Assembly (NCBI GenBank): GCA_016191225.1
Contig: JACPPC010000021.1
Location: 62,001-126,000 of the forward strand
DNA: 64,000 nt
Source of the DNA: Gemmatimonadota bacterium
GTDB taxonomy: Bacteria; Gemmatimonadota; Gemmatimonadetes; Gemmatimonadales; Gemmatimonadaceae
Reading direction: 5' to 3'
Shown here: positions 38,447 through 46,807 of the stretch, piece by piece
How the letters are laid out: each line of letters begins with the position of its first letter
How positions within the stretch are numbered: position 1 is the first letter of the stretch
The notes under the pieces: model-generated
What the model saw: the letters and a program-made list of their open reading frames with translations, nothing else
The model's database searches: none
What the model was told of the DNA's origin: nothing
Program-made: the position numbers and the translations under genes

Positions 38447-39478
38447 CTACACGCGCAGGTCGCTGCGCGGGGGCACGATCGCGGCCACCACGTCGCGGAT
38501 CAGCCGCTCGGCGCCGACGCCCTCGGCTTCGGCAGCGAAATTCGGGAGCACCCGGTGGCGCAGCACCGGCATCGCCACGCGGCGGATGTCCCCGGGGGCC
38601 ACGGCCAGGCGCCCGTCGAGCAGCGCGTGCGCCTTGGCGCCGAGGATCAGCGCCTGGCCCGCGCGCGGGCCGGCGCCCCAGCGCGCGTACTGCCGCACGC
38701 TGGCGGGCGCCTGCGCATCGTCGGGGCGCGTGGCGCGCACGAGCGAGGCGGCGTAGCGGAGGGCGGCGTCGGCGGCGGGGAGCTCGCGCACCATCCGCTG
38801 CAGGGCAATCACCTCGGCGGCGCCGAGCATCTCGGTCAGCGGCGACGGCTCGGCCCCGGTGGTCGCGCGCAGGATCTGCACCTCGTCGTCCTCCGAGGGA
38901 TACTCGATGCGGATGTCGAACAGGAACCGGTCGAGCTGCGCCTCGGGGAGGGGATAGGTCCCCTCCTGCTCGATCGGGTTCTGGGTGGCGAGCACGAAGA
39001 AGGGCTCGGGGAGCTTCATCGTCTCGCCGCCGGCGGTGACGCGGTGCTCCTGCATCGCCTCGAGCAGGGCCGCCTGCGTGCGCGGCGGGGTACGGTTGAT
39101 CTCGTCGGCCAGGACGATGTTGGCGAAGATCGGGCCGCGCACGTAGCGGAAGCCGCGCTGCCCCGTGGCGGCGTCCTCCTCCATGATCTCGGTGCCCGTG
39201 ATGTCGCTCGGCACGAGGTCCGGGGTGAACTGGATCCGGCGGAAGTCGAGCCGCATCGCCTCCGCCACCGACTTGATCAGGAGGGTCTTGGCGAGGCCGG
39301 GCACGCCGACGAGCAGGGCGTGGCCGCCGGCGAGGATCGCCATCAGCAGGTCATCGAGCACGTCGCGCTGTCCGACGATGCGGCGGCCCACCTCGGTTCG
39401 AAGGCGGCCGGCGGCGGCGATCAGGGCATCCCGCGGCAGTGTGGAACCCGGGGCGGCGGTGGAGGGCGCAGCGGTCAC
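38447..39478 (-). CDS. MoxR-family AAA+ ATPase
   Basis: A 343-residue AAA+ ATPase; the GTG at 39478 is chosen, as the longer frame from 39598 adds unlike sequence. Motifs: IVGQRDVLDDLL, Walker A GVPGLAKT (MoxR variant), sensor and Walker B VLADEINRTPPRTQAALLEAM, then FFVLATQNPIEQEGTYPLPEAQLDRF. MoxR acts as a chaperone for metal insertion or complex assembly. It is the first gene of a run of six overlapping genes ending at 32403 and is divergent from the second TldD gene. Confidence 0.93.
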   Translation of the reverse strand: MTAAPSTAAPGSTLPRDALIAAAGRLRTEVGRRIVGQRDVLDDLLMAILAGGHALLVGVPGLAKTLLIKSVAEAMRLDFRRIQFTPDLVPSDITGTEIMEEDAATGQRGFRYVRGPIFANIVLADEINRTPPRTQAALLEAMQEHRVTAGGETMKLPEPFFVLATQNPIEQEGTYPLPEAQLDRFLFDIRIEYPSEDDEVQILRATTGAEPSPLTEMLGAAEVIALQRMVRELPAADAALRYAASLVRATRPDDAQAPASVRQYARWGAGPRAGQALILGAKAHALLDGRLAVAPGDIRRVAMPVLRHRVLPNFAAEAEGVGAERLIRDVVAAIVPPRSDLRV

Positions 39479-39625
39479 GCGAATCGTGGCTGGGGAGGCA
39501 ACCGGATGGCGACGGACAACGCCTGACGTCTGGCAAGCGTTGTAAGATGGCTGATTCTTGGAACGGCCGCCGGGACAAATGGTTTCTCCCCGGCGCACCG
39601 GAAGTTCACCCCTCGCGAGGCCGCC

Positions 39626-41248
39626 GTGTCAACCAGTCGCCGCGATTTCGTCCGTACCACCTCCGCCGCCGCCGCCGGGCTCGCCCTCGCGGCCACGGGA
39701 CGCGCGGAGGCCGCCGAGCGCGCCGCCGTCCTCGCCGGCGCGCCCTCCCCGGGCGATGCCGTGACCAACGAGCTGCTGATGAAGGCGCTCGACGCGGCCA
39801 GGGCCGCCGGCGCCGAGTACGCCGACGCCCGGATCAGCCTCAACCGCACGCAAACGATCTTCACCCGCGAGAAGCGCGTCGGGGGCCTGTCGGACAACGA
39901 GACTCTCGGCGCCGGCGTGCGGGTGCTGGTGGGCGGCTCGTGGGGCTTCGCGGCCACCAGCGAGCTGACCACCGACGGCCTCGCGCGGGTCGCACGGCAG
40001 GCCGTGGCGCAGGCCAAGGCCAATCGCACCGCCGGCCGCAAGCCGGTGACGCTGGCTCCCGCCCCCGGCAACCAGCGCGGCACCTGGCGAAGCGACGCCA
40101 AGGTCGACCCGTTCACGATCCCGATCGAGGACAAGGTCGCGCTCCTGCTCGCGACCAACGCGGCGGCGATGAAGAACCCGCAAGCGCGGTTCGTGAACTC
40201 GAGCATGTTCTTCCTGAAGGAAGAGAAGACGTACGCCAACAGCGAGGGGGCGCTGGTCGCACAGACGATCTTCCGCACCCAGCCGAGCGTGGGGATCACC
40301 GCGGTGGGCAAGGGGGACTTCCAGACCCGCCAGAGCAACGACATCGCGCCGATGGGGCGCGGCTACGAGCACGTGACCGAGAACAAGCTCGAGGAGAACG
40401 CCCCCAGGTGGGCGGAGCAGGCGGTGGAAAAGCTCTCCGCCAAGCCGGTGGAGGTGGGGCGCTACGACCTCGTGCTGCACCCGAGCCACCTCTGGCTCAC
40501 GATCCACGAGTCGGTGGCGCACCCGACCGAGCTCGACCGCGCGATGGGGTACGAGGCCAACTACGCGGGCACGAGCTTCGTCTTCCCCCCCGAGAAGGTG
40601 CTCGGCACCCTCAAGTTCGGCTCGCCGCTGATGAACATCCGCGGCGACCGCTCCCAGCCGGGGTCGCTGGCCGCCACCGGCTGGGACGACGACGGCGTGG
40701 TGCCGGAGTCGTTCGACATCATCACGGGCGGCATGTTCGTGGACTACCAGACCACCCGCGAGCAGGCGCTCTGGCTCGACTGGTACTACAGGAAGACCGG
40801 CCGCCCGACGCGCTCGCACGGCTGCTCGTACGCCCAGTCGTGGGCCGACGTGCAGTTCCAGCGCATGCCCAACGTGTCGCTCCTGCCCGGCGAGAAGGAC
40901 CTGAGCTGGGACGACCTCATCGCCGCCACCGACAAGGGGATCGCGATCATCGGCGACGGCTCGTTCTCGATCGACCAGCAGCGCTTCAACGCGCAGTTCG
41001 GCGGGCAGCTGTTCTACGAGATCAAGGGGGGCAGGATCACCGGCATGCTCAAGGACGTCGCCTACCAGATGCGCACCCCCGACTTCTGGGGGGCGCTCGA
41101 CATGCTCGGCGGCAAGGCCAGCTACTTCCTCGGCGGGGCGTTCAATGACGGCAAGGGCCAGCCGGCGCAGTCGAACGCGGTCAGCCACGGCTGCGTGCCG
41201 ACGCGCCACCGCAACATCAACGTCATCAACACCGGGAGGCAGGCGTGA
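39626..41248 (+). CDS. TldD-like metalloprotease subunit with Tat signal (copy 2)
   Basis: A 540-residue paralogue of the protein at 30685-32316. The GTG start has a GAGG site. The N-terminus STSRRDFVRTTSAAAAGLAL is a twin-arginine signal. The metal motif is HESVAH, again HExxxH. The C-terminal Cys ligand of E. coli TldD is again replaced, by D508 in DGKGQP. Long stretches are the same as in copy 1, such as MFVDYQTTREQA and FSIDQQRFNAQFGGQ. The protein should be exported folded to the periplasm. It is divergent from the MoxR gene. Confidence 0.88.
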   Translation: MSTSRRDFVRTTSAAAAGLALAATGRAEAAERAAVLAGAPSPGDAVTNELLMKALDAARAAGAEYADARISLNRTQTIFTREKRVGGLSDNETLGAGVRVLVGGSWGFAATSELTTDGLARVARQAVAQAKANRTAGRKPVTLAPAPGNQRGTWRSDAKVDPFTIPIEDKVALLLATNAAAMKNPQARFVNSSMFFLKEEKTYANSEGALVAQTIFRTQPSVGITAVGKGDFQTRQSNDIAPMGRGYEHVTENKLEENAPRWAEQAVEKLSAKPVEVGRYDLVLHPSHLWLTIHESVAHPTELDRAMGYEANYAGTSFVFPPEKVLGTLKFGSPLMNIRGDRSQPGSLAATGWDDDGVVPESFDIITGGMFVDYQTTREQALWLDWYYRKTGRPTRSHGCSYAQSWADVQFQRMPNVSLLPGEKDLSWDDLIAATDKGIAIIGDGSFSIDQQRFNAQFGGQLFYEIKGGRITGMLKDVAYQMRTPDFWGALDMLGGKASYFLGGAFNDGKGQPAQSNAVSHGCVPTRHRNINVINTGRQA

Positions 41249-42633
41249 GCCGCCCCTGCACGCTGCTCGACGAGCCGAAGGTCATGTCGCGCGACGAGGC
41301 GCAGGCCCTCGCCAGGCGCGTCCTCGGCTTCGCGACCGCCACCGAGAGCCGCGTCATCATCGGCACCGGCGCCCGCGGCAACACCCGCTTCGCGGTGAAC
41401 CAGATCTCCACCGCCGGCGACAACAGCAACACCACGGTCGCCGTGCGATCGGTGGTCGACGGCAGGGTGGGGTCGGCGAGCACCAACCGGCTCGACGAGG
41501 CCGGGTTGCGGGCCGTGGTCGAGAACTCGGAGCGCCTGGCGAAGCTCTCGCCCGTGGACCCCGAACTGATGCCGGAGCTCGAACCCCAGTCGTACCAGCC
41601 CGGCGTCGGCTGGAGCGACAGCACGGCGCGGCTCGATCCGGCCGGCCGCGCGGCGGCCGTGGGCAGGATCACCGACCAGGCCCGCGCCGCCGGGCTGGTG
41701 AGCACCGGCTACCTCGAGACCCGGGCCACCGCCGGCGCGATCGCCAACAGCAAGGGACTGTTCGCCTACGACCGCGACACCGACGTCGCGCTCACGACCA
41801 CGGTGCGCACCGCCGACGGCACCGGCTCCGGCTGGGCGGGCGGGGCGAGCAATGCCTGGTCGTCGATCGACCCCGCCGCCCTCGGCGCCCGCGCGATCGA
41901 GAAGGCCAGGCGGTCGGTGAACGCCGTCGCGGTCGAACCGGGGCGCTACACCGTGATCCTCGAGCCGACCGCGGTCGGCAACCTGGTGCAGCTCATCCAG
42001 GGCTCGATCAATGCCCGCGGCGCCGACGAGGGACGGTCGTTCTTCTCGAAGGCCGGCGGGGGAACCAAGATCGGCGAGAAGGTGGTGGACGAGCGGGTGA
42101 CCCTCGTGAGCGACCCGTTCGACCCCGAGACCGCAGGCAACCCGTTCACCGGCGAGGGACTGCCGGCGCGGCGCGTGACCTGGATCGAGAACGGCGTGGT
42201 GAAGAACCTGAACTACGACCGGTACTGGGCCAGGAAGCAGGGGAAGGAGCCCACCGGCGCCGGCGGCGGCTTCGGCGGCGGCTCGCTCCGAATGTCCGGT
42301 GGCACCGAGACGATCGAGTCGCTGGTCGCGGGCTGCCAGCGCGGGCTGCTCGTGACCCGCTTCTGGTACATCCGCCCCGTGGACCCGCGCACGATCCTCT
42401 TCACCGGCCTCACGCGCGACGGCACCTTCCTGATCGAGAACGGCAGGATCACCAGGGCGGTGCGCAACCTGCGCTTCAACGAGTCGCCGATCTTCATGCT
42501 CAACAACCTCGAGGCGATGGGCAGGCCGGTGCGCGTGTCGGCGAGCGAGAGCGGCAATGCGGGGGCGGCGGTCGTCGTGCCGCCGATCCGGTGCCGGGAC
42601 TTCAACTTCACCTCGTTGTCCGAGGCGGTCTGA
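41245..42633 (+). CDS. TldE/PmbA-like protease subunit (copy 2)
   Basis: A 462-residue paralogue of copy 1 (29309-30688). The GTG start overlaps the TldD stop as GTGA. Landmarks: GNTRFAVNQISTAG, GTGSGWAGGASNAWSS, GRYTVILEPTAVGNLV, and the C-terminus DFNFTSLSEAV. It lacks HExxxH and a signal peptide. A Gly-rich insertion (GAGGGFGGG) is absent from copy 1. Together with the preceding gene it forms the second TldD/TldE cassette. Confidence 0.9.
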   Translation: MSRPCTLLDEPKVMSRDEAQALARRVLGFATATESRVIIGTGARGNTRFAVNQISTAGDNSNTTVAVRSVVDGRVGSASTNRLDEAGLRAVVENSERLAKLSPVDPELMPELEPQSYQPGVGWSDSTARLDPAGRAAAVGRITDQARAAGLVSTGYLETRATAGAIANSKGLFAYDRDTDVALTTTVRTADGTGSGWAGGASNAWSSIDPAALGARAIEKARRSVNAVAVEPGRYTVILEPTAVGNLVQLIQGSINARGADEGRSFFSKAGGGTKIGEKVVDERVTLVSDPFDPETAGNPFTGEGLPARRVTWIENGVVKNLNYDRYWARKQGKEPTGAGGGFGGGSLRMSGGTETIESLVAGCQRGLLVTRFWYIRPVDPRTILFTGLTRDGTFLIENGRITRAVRNLRFNESPIFMLNNLEAMGRPVRVSASESGNAGAAVVVPPIRCRDFNFTSLSEAV

Positions 42634-42757
42634 TCGACGGGCATCGGGGGCGGGCCGGCGGCGCACCACGGGCCGCCGGCCCGGCACGGTCACCGAAAGT
42701 CCGTTTCGTCGCTTGTCGCCCACCCGCGCCCCGCCTAGCTTACCCCGTTCGCCCAAC

Positions 42758-42831
42758 GCGCGAGTAGCTCAGCTGGATAGAGCGTCGGCCTCCGGAGCCG
42801 AAGGTCGTGGGTTCGAATCCCGCCTCGCGCA
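42758..42831 (+). tRNA. tRNA-Arg (CCG)
   Basis: A 74-nt cloverleaf with acceptor GCGCGAG pairing CTCGCGC, anticodon loop CTCCGGA (CCG) and discriminator A. It reads CGG and complements the ACG-anticodon tRNA at 22713. Confidence 0.97.
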
Positions 42832-42961
42832 TCCGCCGCCGGCCCAGGTCCCGCCGGCGCGTTCATCTCCCCCGCCCCGCCATTTCGGCCACCGGGCGCC
42901 CCCTTCCCCCACGCACTCCCACGGCCGCCGCACTCGCGCGCGCGCCGGCGTGACCCCCGAC

Positions 42962-44224
42962 ATGCTGGTCGACCTCACCGACCTCAAGCGCAAGTCCCTC
43001 GCCGAGCTGCAGGCGATGGCCGACGAGCTCCGCATCGTCGGCATCGTGGGGCTCGGCATTCCCGAGCTCGTGCTGCGCATCGAGCGCGCCCTCCTCCACC
43101 AGGACGGGGTGACCGTGCGCGCGTCGGGGGTGCTCGAGCTCCTCCCCGAGGGGTACGGCTTCCTCCGCACGCCCGAGTCGAGCTACCTCGCCAGCCCCGG
43201 CGACCTCTACATCGCGCCACAACTCGTCTCGCAGTACAAGCTCCGCACCGGCGACACGCTCACCGGCCCGCTGCGGCCGCCGAAGCACTGGGAGAGGTTC
43301 GTCGCCCTCGACACCATCGAGTCGGTGAACGGCGACTCCCCCGAGGTGGCGTCGGCGCGCGTGCCGTTCGACAGCCTGCACGTCGTCTACCCCGACCGGC
43401 GCCTGCGCCTCGAGACCAGGCACGATCCCGACGTCGCGATGCGCATCGTGGACCTCGTCACCCCGCTCGGCTTCGGCCAGCGCGGGCTGATCCTCGCCCC
43501 CCCCCGCGCCGGCAAGACGATCCTGCTGCAGAAGATGGCCAACGCCATCTGCACCAACTACCCCGACGCCGTGCTCATCCTCCTGCTGATCGACGAGCGC
43601 CCCGAGGAGGTGACCGACTTCAAGGCCTCGGTGCCCGGGGCCGAGATCGTCGCCTCGACGTTCGACGAGGACCCGGCTCGGCACGTGCAGGTGGCCGAGA
43701 TGGTGAGCGAAAAGGCCCGCCGCCTCGTCGAGCACGGCAAGGACGTCATCATCCTCCTCGACTCGATCACGCGCCTCGCCCGCGCCCACAACGCCGTCGC
43801 CAGGAACTCTGGCAAGCTCATGTCGGGCGGCTTCGAGGCCAAGGCGATGGAGAAGCCCAAGCGCTTCTTCGGCTCGGCGCGCAACTGCGCCGAGGGGGGC
43901 TCGCTCACCATCGTCGCCACCGCCCTCGTCGAGACGGGGTCGCGCATGGACGAGGTCATCTTCGAGGAGTTCAAGGGCACCGGCAACATGGAGCTCGTCC
44001 TCGACCGCTCGATCGCCGAGCGCCGGTTCTACCCCGCCATCCACATCGCCAAGTCCGGCACGCGGCGCGAGGACCTCCTGTTCGACCAGGAGGAGGCCAA
44101 CCGGGTCTTCCTCACCCGCCACTTCCTCGGCGGCATGGCGGAGGATGACGCCATCGCGTTTCTTCTCCAGCGCATGCAACGCACCAGGTCCAACCGCGAG
44201 TTCTTCGCGTCGATGGCGGAGTAG
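42962..44224 (+). CDS. rho: Transcription termination factor Rho
   Basis: A 420-residue Rho, essentially the E. coli length. The ATG at 42962 is chosen; an in-frame GTG 12 bases earlier is possible. The N-terminal helical and cold-shock RNA-binding domain ([20 protein letters not shown]) is intact without the long insert of Bacteroidetes and actinobacteria. Walker A is APPRAGKT (179-186); the secondary RNA-binding Q- and R-loops ([20 protein letters not shown]) are present. Rho is a hexameric RNA helicase that ends untranslated transcripts. It is the first of three cotranscribed genes. Confidence 0.97.
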   Translation: MLVDLTDLKRKSLAELQAMADELRIVGIVGLGIPELVLRIERALLHQDGVTVRASGVLELLPEGYGFLRTPESSYLASPGDLYIAPQLVSQYKLRTGDTLTGPLRPPKHWERFVALDTIESVNGDSPEVASARVPFDSLHVVYPDRRLRLETRHDPDVAMRIVDLVTPLGFGQRGLILAPPRAGKTILLQKMANAICTNYPDAVLILLLIDERPEEVTDFKASVPGAEIVASTFDEDPARHVQVAEMVSEKARRLVEHGKDVIILLDSITRLARAHNAVARNSGKLMSGGFEAKAMEKPKRFFGSARNCAEGGSLTIVATALVETGSRMDEVIFEEFKGTGNMELVLDRSIAERRFYPAIHIAKSGTRREDLLFDQEEANRVFLTRHFLGGMAEDDAIAFLLQRMQRTRSNREFFASMAE

Positions 44225-44231
44225 CGGCCGC

Positions 44232-44663
44232 GTGACCCCTCCGGGCGGCCGCGTCCTCGCCGTGGACTGGGGCGAGCGCCGCATCGGGCTCGCCATCAGC
44301 GACCCGACGGGGCTGATCGCGTCGCCGGCGGGGCACATCGAGCGCCGCCCCGGCAAGCGCCCGCCGGTGGCCGAGGTGCTGCGTCGGGCGCGGGAACTCG
44401 AGGCCGCGCGCGTCGTGATGGGGCTCCCCCTCGACGGCAATGGCGACGAGACGCCGCGCTGCGCCGAGGTGCGGGTCGTGGCCGCCGAGCTGGCGCGTCG
44501 GGGCGGGCTCCCCGTGCGCCTCGTCGACGAACGCTTCACCACCGCGTCGGCCCAGCGTGCCATTCGCGAGATGGGCGGCTCCTCCCGCGGCCGCAAGGGC
44601 GACGTCGACGCCCTCGCCGCCACCGTCCTCCTGCAGCATGCCCTCGCGCTTCCCGCCGACTAG
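44232..44663 (+). CDS. ruvX: RuvX/YqgF-family pre-16S rRNA nuclease
   Basis: A 143-residue RNase H-fold nuclease. The GTG at 44232 lies 7 bases after the rho stop. Motifs: LAVDWGERRIGLAISDPTG (first catalytic Asp), VVMGLPLDGNGDE (second acidic residue) and VRLVDERFTTASAQ, with a C-terminal DVDALAATVLLQ. The family trims pre-16S rRNA and was earlier called a Holliday-junction resolvase. The stop lies inside the mltG start region, so the two genes overlap by 26 bases. Confidence 0.94.
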   Translation: MTPPGGRVLAVDWGERRIGLAISDPTGLIASPAGHIERRPGKRPPVAEVLRRARELEAARVVMGLPLDGNGDETPRCAEVRVVAAELARRGGLPVRLVDERFTTASAQRAIREMGGSSRGRKGDVDALAATVLLQHALALPAD

Positions 44664-45756
44664 CCGGCGCCGCCCCCCTCGCGCACCGGCGCCCGCGCGA
44701 CGGGCGCTGGTCGCCGCGCTCGCCATCGCGCTGCCCGCCGCGCTGCCCGTCGCGCTCGAGGCCTGCGGCGACGCCGTCGATCGCGCCCCGCGGCGCGTCG
44801 TCATCCCCGCCGGGGTCTCGATGCGGGTCGCCGCCGACTCGATGGCCAATGCCGGCGTCGTGCGCATTCCCGTCCTGTTCCGGCTCTACGCCCGCTGGAT
44901 CAGGCAGGACCGCGCGATCAAGGCCGGCACCTACATGGTCGCCCCCGGTGCCTCGTGGAACTCGATCCTCGACGACCTCGTGCGCGGCCGCGGCATCGTG
45001 CATACGGTGACGATTCCCGAGGGGCTGCCGCTGGCGCAGGCACTCGCCCTCATGGCCCGCGACCTGCGCGTCAGCGCCGACTCGCTCAACGCGGCGGTGC
45101 GCGACACCGGCCTCCGCCGGCACCTCGACATTCCCACCCCCACGGTCGAGGGCTACCTCTTTCCCGACACCTACACCTATCCCGACGGCACCGGCGCGGC
45201 GGACATCGTGGCCGACATGGTGCGCGCCTTCGAGAGGCGCTGGACCCCCGAGCGCTCCGCCGCCGCCGTGGCGCTCGGCATGAGTCGCCACGACGTCATG
45301 ACCCTGGCGTCGATCGTCGAGAAGGAGGCCGCTCGCGAGGAGGAGCGCGCGGTGATCAGCGCCGTGTACCACAACCGGCTGCGCAAGCACATGCTGCTGC
45401 AGGCCGATCCCACCGTGCAGTATGCCCTCGGCCGCAAGCCCGGCCGCGTCCTCTTTCGCGACCTGCGCGTGAAGTCGCCCTACAACACCTACCGCGTCAA
45501 GGGGCTGCCGCCGGGGCCGATCGCGGCGCCCGGCGAGGCGAGCATCGACGCGGCGCTCCATCCCGCCGACGTGCCATACCTCTACTTCGTCGCCCGCCCC
45601 GACGGCCGGCACGTGTTCAGCACCACCTATCGCGATCACGCCGTGGCCGTGCGCGGCTATCGCGAGGCCCGCAGCGCGCGGCGGAAGCAGGCCGCCGCGA
45701 AGAAGGCGTCGGCAAGGCGCGACGCGCTTCCCGTGGCGCCCACGCCCAAGCCGTGA
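44638..45756 (+). CDS. mltG: Endolytic murein transglycosylase MltG
   Basis: A 372-residue protein from the ATG at 44638. The N-terminus is Arg/Pro-rich then hydrophobic (LVAALAIALPAALPVAL), giving a membrane anchor or signal followed by a Cys (EAC) that could be lipidated. The YceG domain shows IPEGLPLAQALALMA, VEGYLFPDTYTYPDG, the catalytic ASIVEKEAAREEER and KSPYNTYRVKGLPPGPI. It cleaves nascent glycan strands and sets their length. The last 35 residues are Lys/Ala-rich. Confidence 0.95.
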   Translation: MPSRFPPTSRRRPPRAPAPARRALVAALAIALPAALPVALEACGDAVDRAPRRVVIPAGVSMRVAADSMANAGVVRIPVLFRLYARWIRQDRAIKAGTYMVAPGASWNSILDDLVRGRGIVHTVTIPEGLPLAQALALMARDLRVSADSLNAAVRDTGLRRHLDIPTPTVEGYLFPDTYTYPDGTGAADIVADMVRAFERRWTPERSAAAVALGMSRHDVMTLASIVEKEAAREEERAVISAVYHNRLRKHMLLQADPTVQYALGRKPGRVLFRDLRVKSPYNTYRVKGLPPGPIAAPGEASIDAALHPADVPYLYFVARPDGRHVFSTTYRDHAVAVRGYREARSARRKQAAAKKASARRDALPVAPTPKP

Positions 45757-45787
45757 TGCCGCCCGACGCTGCCGGCCGGGGTCCCGC

Positions 45788-46165
45788 TCAGCCCGCGGCG
45801 AGGTCGGGTCGCAAGGCCCGCGCCCCGCGCAGGTACACGTGCCGCACCTCGGAGCGGCTGCGCGCGGTGTGCGCCCGCAGCAGCACCCGGATGCACCGCG
45901 GCAAGCCGTCGGTCACGTCCATTTCCTGCGAGCAGAGCAGCGGCACGTCGGTCCACCCCAGCTCCCGCGCCGCCTCGGCGGGAAAGGTCGCGCGCAGGTC
46001 GGGTGTCGCCGTGAACAGCACTTCCATCAGGTCGGCGGCGGCGAGGCCGTTCTCGTCCACGATCGCGGCCAGCAACTCGCGCGTCGCGGCGAGGATCTGG
46101 CTGGCGTCGTCGGCGTCGACCTGCGTGGCGCCGCGTATCGCACGAAGCGTCGGGTCACCTGGCAT
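45788..46165 (-). CDS. aroH: Chorismate mutase, AroH type
   Basis: A 125-residue monofunctional chorismate mutase of the trimeric AroH class (chorismate to prephenate; Phe/Tyr synthesis). The sequence TLRAIRGATQVDADD carries the N-terminal active-site Arg; VLFTATPDLRATFPAEAARE and PLLCSQEMDVTDGLPRCIRV match the family along nearly its whole length. It is convergent with mltG and starts only 12 bases from the divergent thiE start. Confidence 0.94.
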   Translation of the reverse strand: MPGDPTLRAIRGATQVDADDASQILAATRELLAAIVDENGLAAADLMEVLFTATPDLRATFPAEAARELGWTDVPLLCSQEMDVTDGLPRCIRVLLRAHTARSRSEVRHVYLRGARALRPDLAAG

Positions 46166-46177
46166 GCGGGAGTCCTG

Positions 46178-46807
46178 GTGGACGAAAGAACGATCCGGCT
46201 GATCGCCATCACCGACGACCTGCGCGACGGGCACGACGGCCTCGCCGCGCGCGCGGCCGCCGCCGTGCAGGGCGGCGCGACCATGGTGCAGCTGCGGCTC
46301 AAACATGTCGCCCCGCGCGAACTGGTGGAAGTCGCGCGACTCCTCGTCGCGCGGCTCACGGTGCCGGTGGTGGTGAACGACCGGCTCGACGTTGCGCTCG
46401 CGGCCGGCGCGGCCGGGGCACACCTCGGCGCCGACGATGTCCCCGTGGCGGCGGCCCGGGCGATGGCCCCGCCCGCCTTCGTGATCGGGGCCTCGCTGGG
46501 CGAGGAGCGCGAGCTCGCCGACGCGCGCCTCGCCGACTACGTGGGGATCGGCCCCCTCTTCGGCACCGATTCCAAGGCCGACGCCGGGGAGGCCATCGGC
46601 CCCGCGCGGTTCCAGCGCCTCGCGAGGCTTGGCGCCAGGCCCGCGGTCGCGATCGGCGGCATCACGCCCGCGAACGCGCATGTTGCGATCGGCGCCGGCG
46701 CCCGGGGAATCGCGGTGATCCGCGCCATTTTCGCCGCCCCCGATCCGGAAGGGGCGGCGCGCGCCCTCCGCGCGGCGATGGGCGACCAGCTCGAGGTCTC
46801 GCCATGA
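46178..46807 (+). CDS. thiE: Thiamine phosphate synthase
   Basis: A 209-residue ThiE, joining HMP-PP and thiazole phosphate to thiamine phosphate. The GTG at 46178 follows a CGGGAG site. Motifs: TMVQLRLKH, VVVNDRLDVALAAGAAGAHL then GADD, a YVGIGPLFGTDSK phosphate loop and AIGGITPANA. The mid-sequence match to the family is complete. No room exists for a TPP riboswitch, as aroH begins 12 bases upstream on the other strand. The 3' end overlaps rlmI by 4 bases. Confidence 0.92.
   Translation: MDERTIRLIAITDDLRDGHDGLAARAAAAVQGGATMVQLRLKHVAPRELVEVARLLVARLTVPVVVNDRLDVALAAGAAGAHLGADDVPVAAARAMAPPAFVIGASLGEERELADARLADYVGIGPLFGTDSKADAGEAIGPARFQRLARLGARPAVAIGGITPANAHVAIGAGARGIAVIRAIFAAPDPEGAARALRAAMGDQLEVSP

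Noticed and set aside
46166-46177. A thiamine (TPP) riboswitch expected upstream of thiE
   Set aside because: Only 12 bases separate thiE from the divergent aroH, and no THI-box sequence is seen there.
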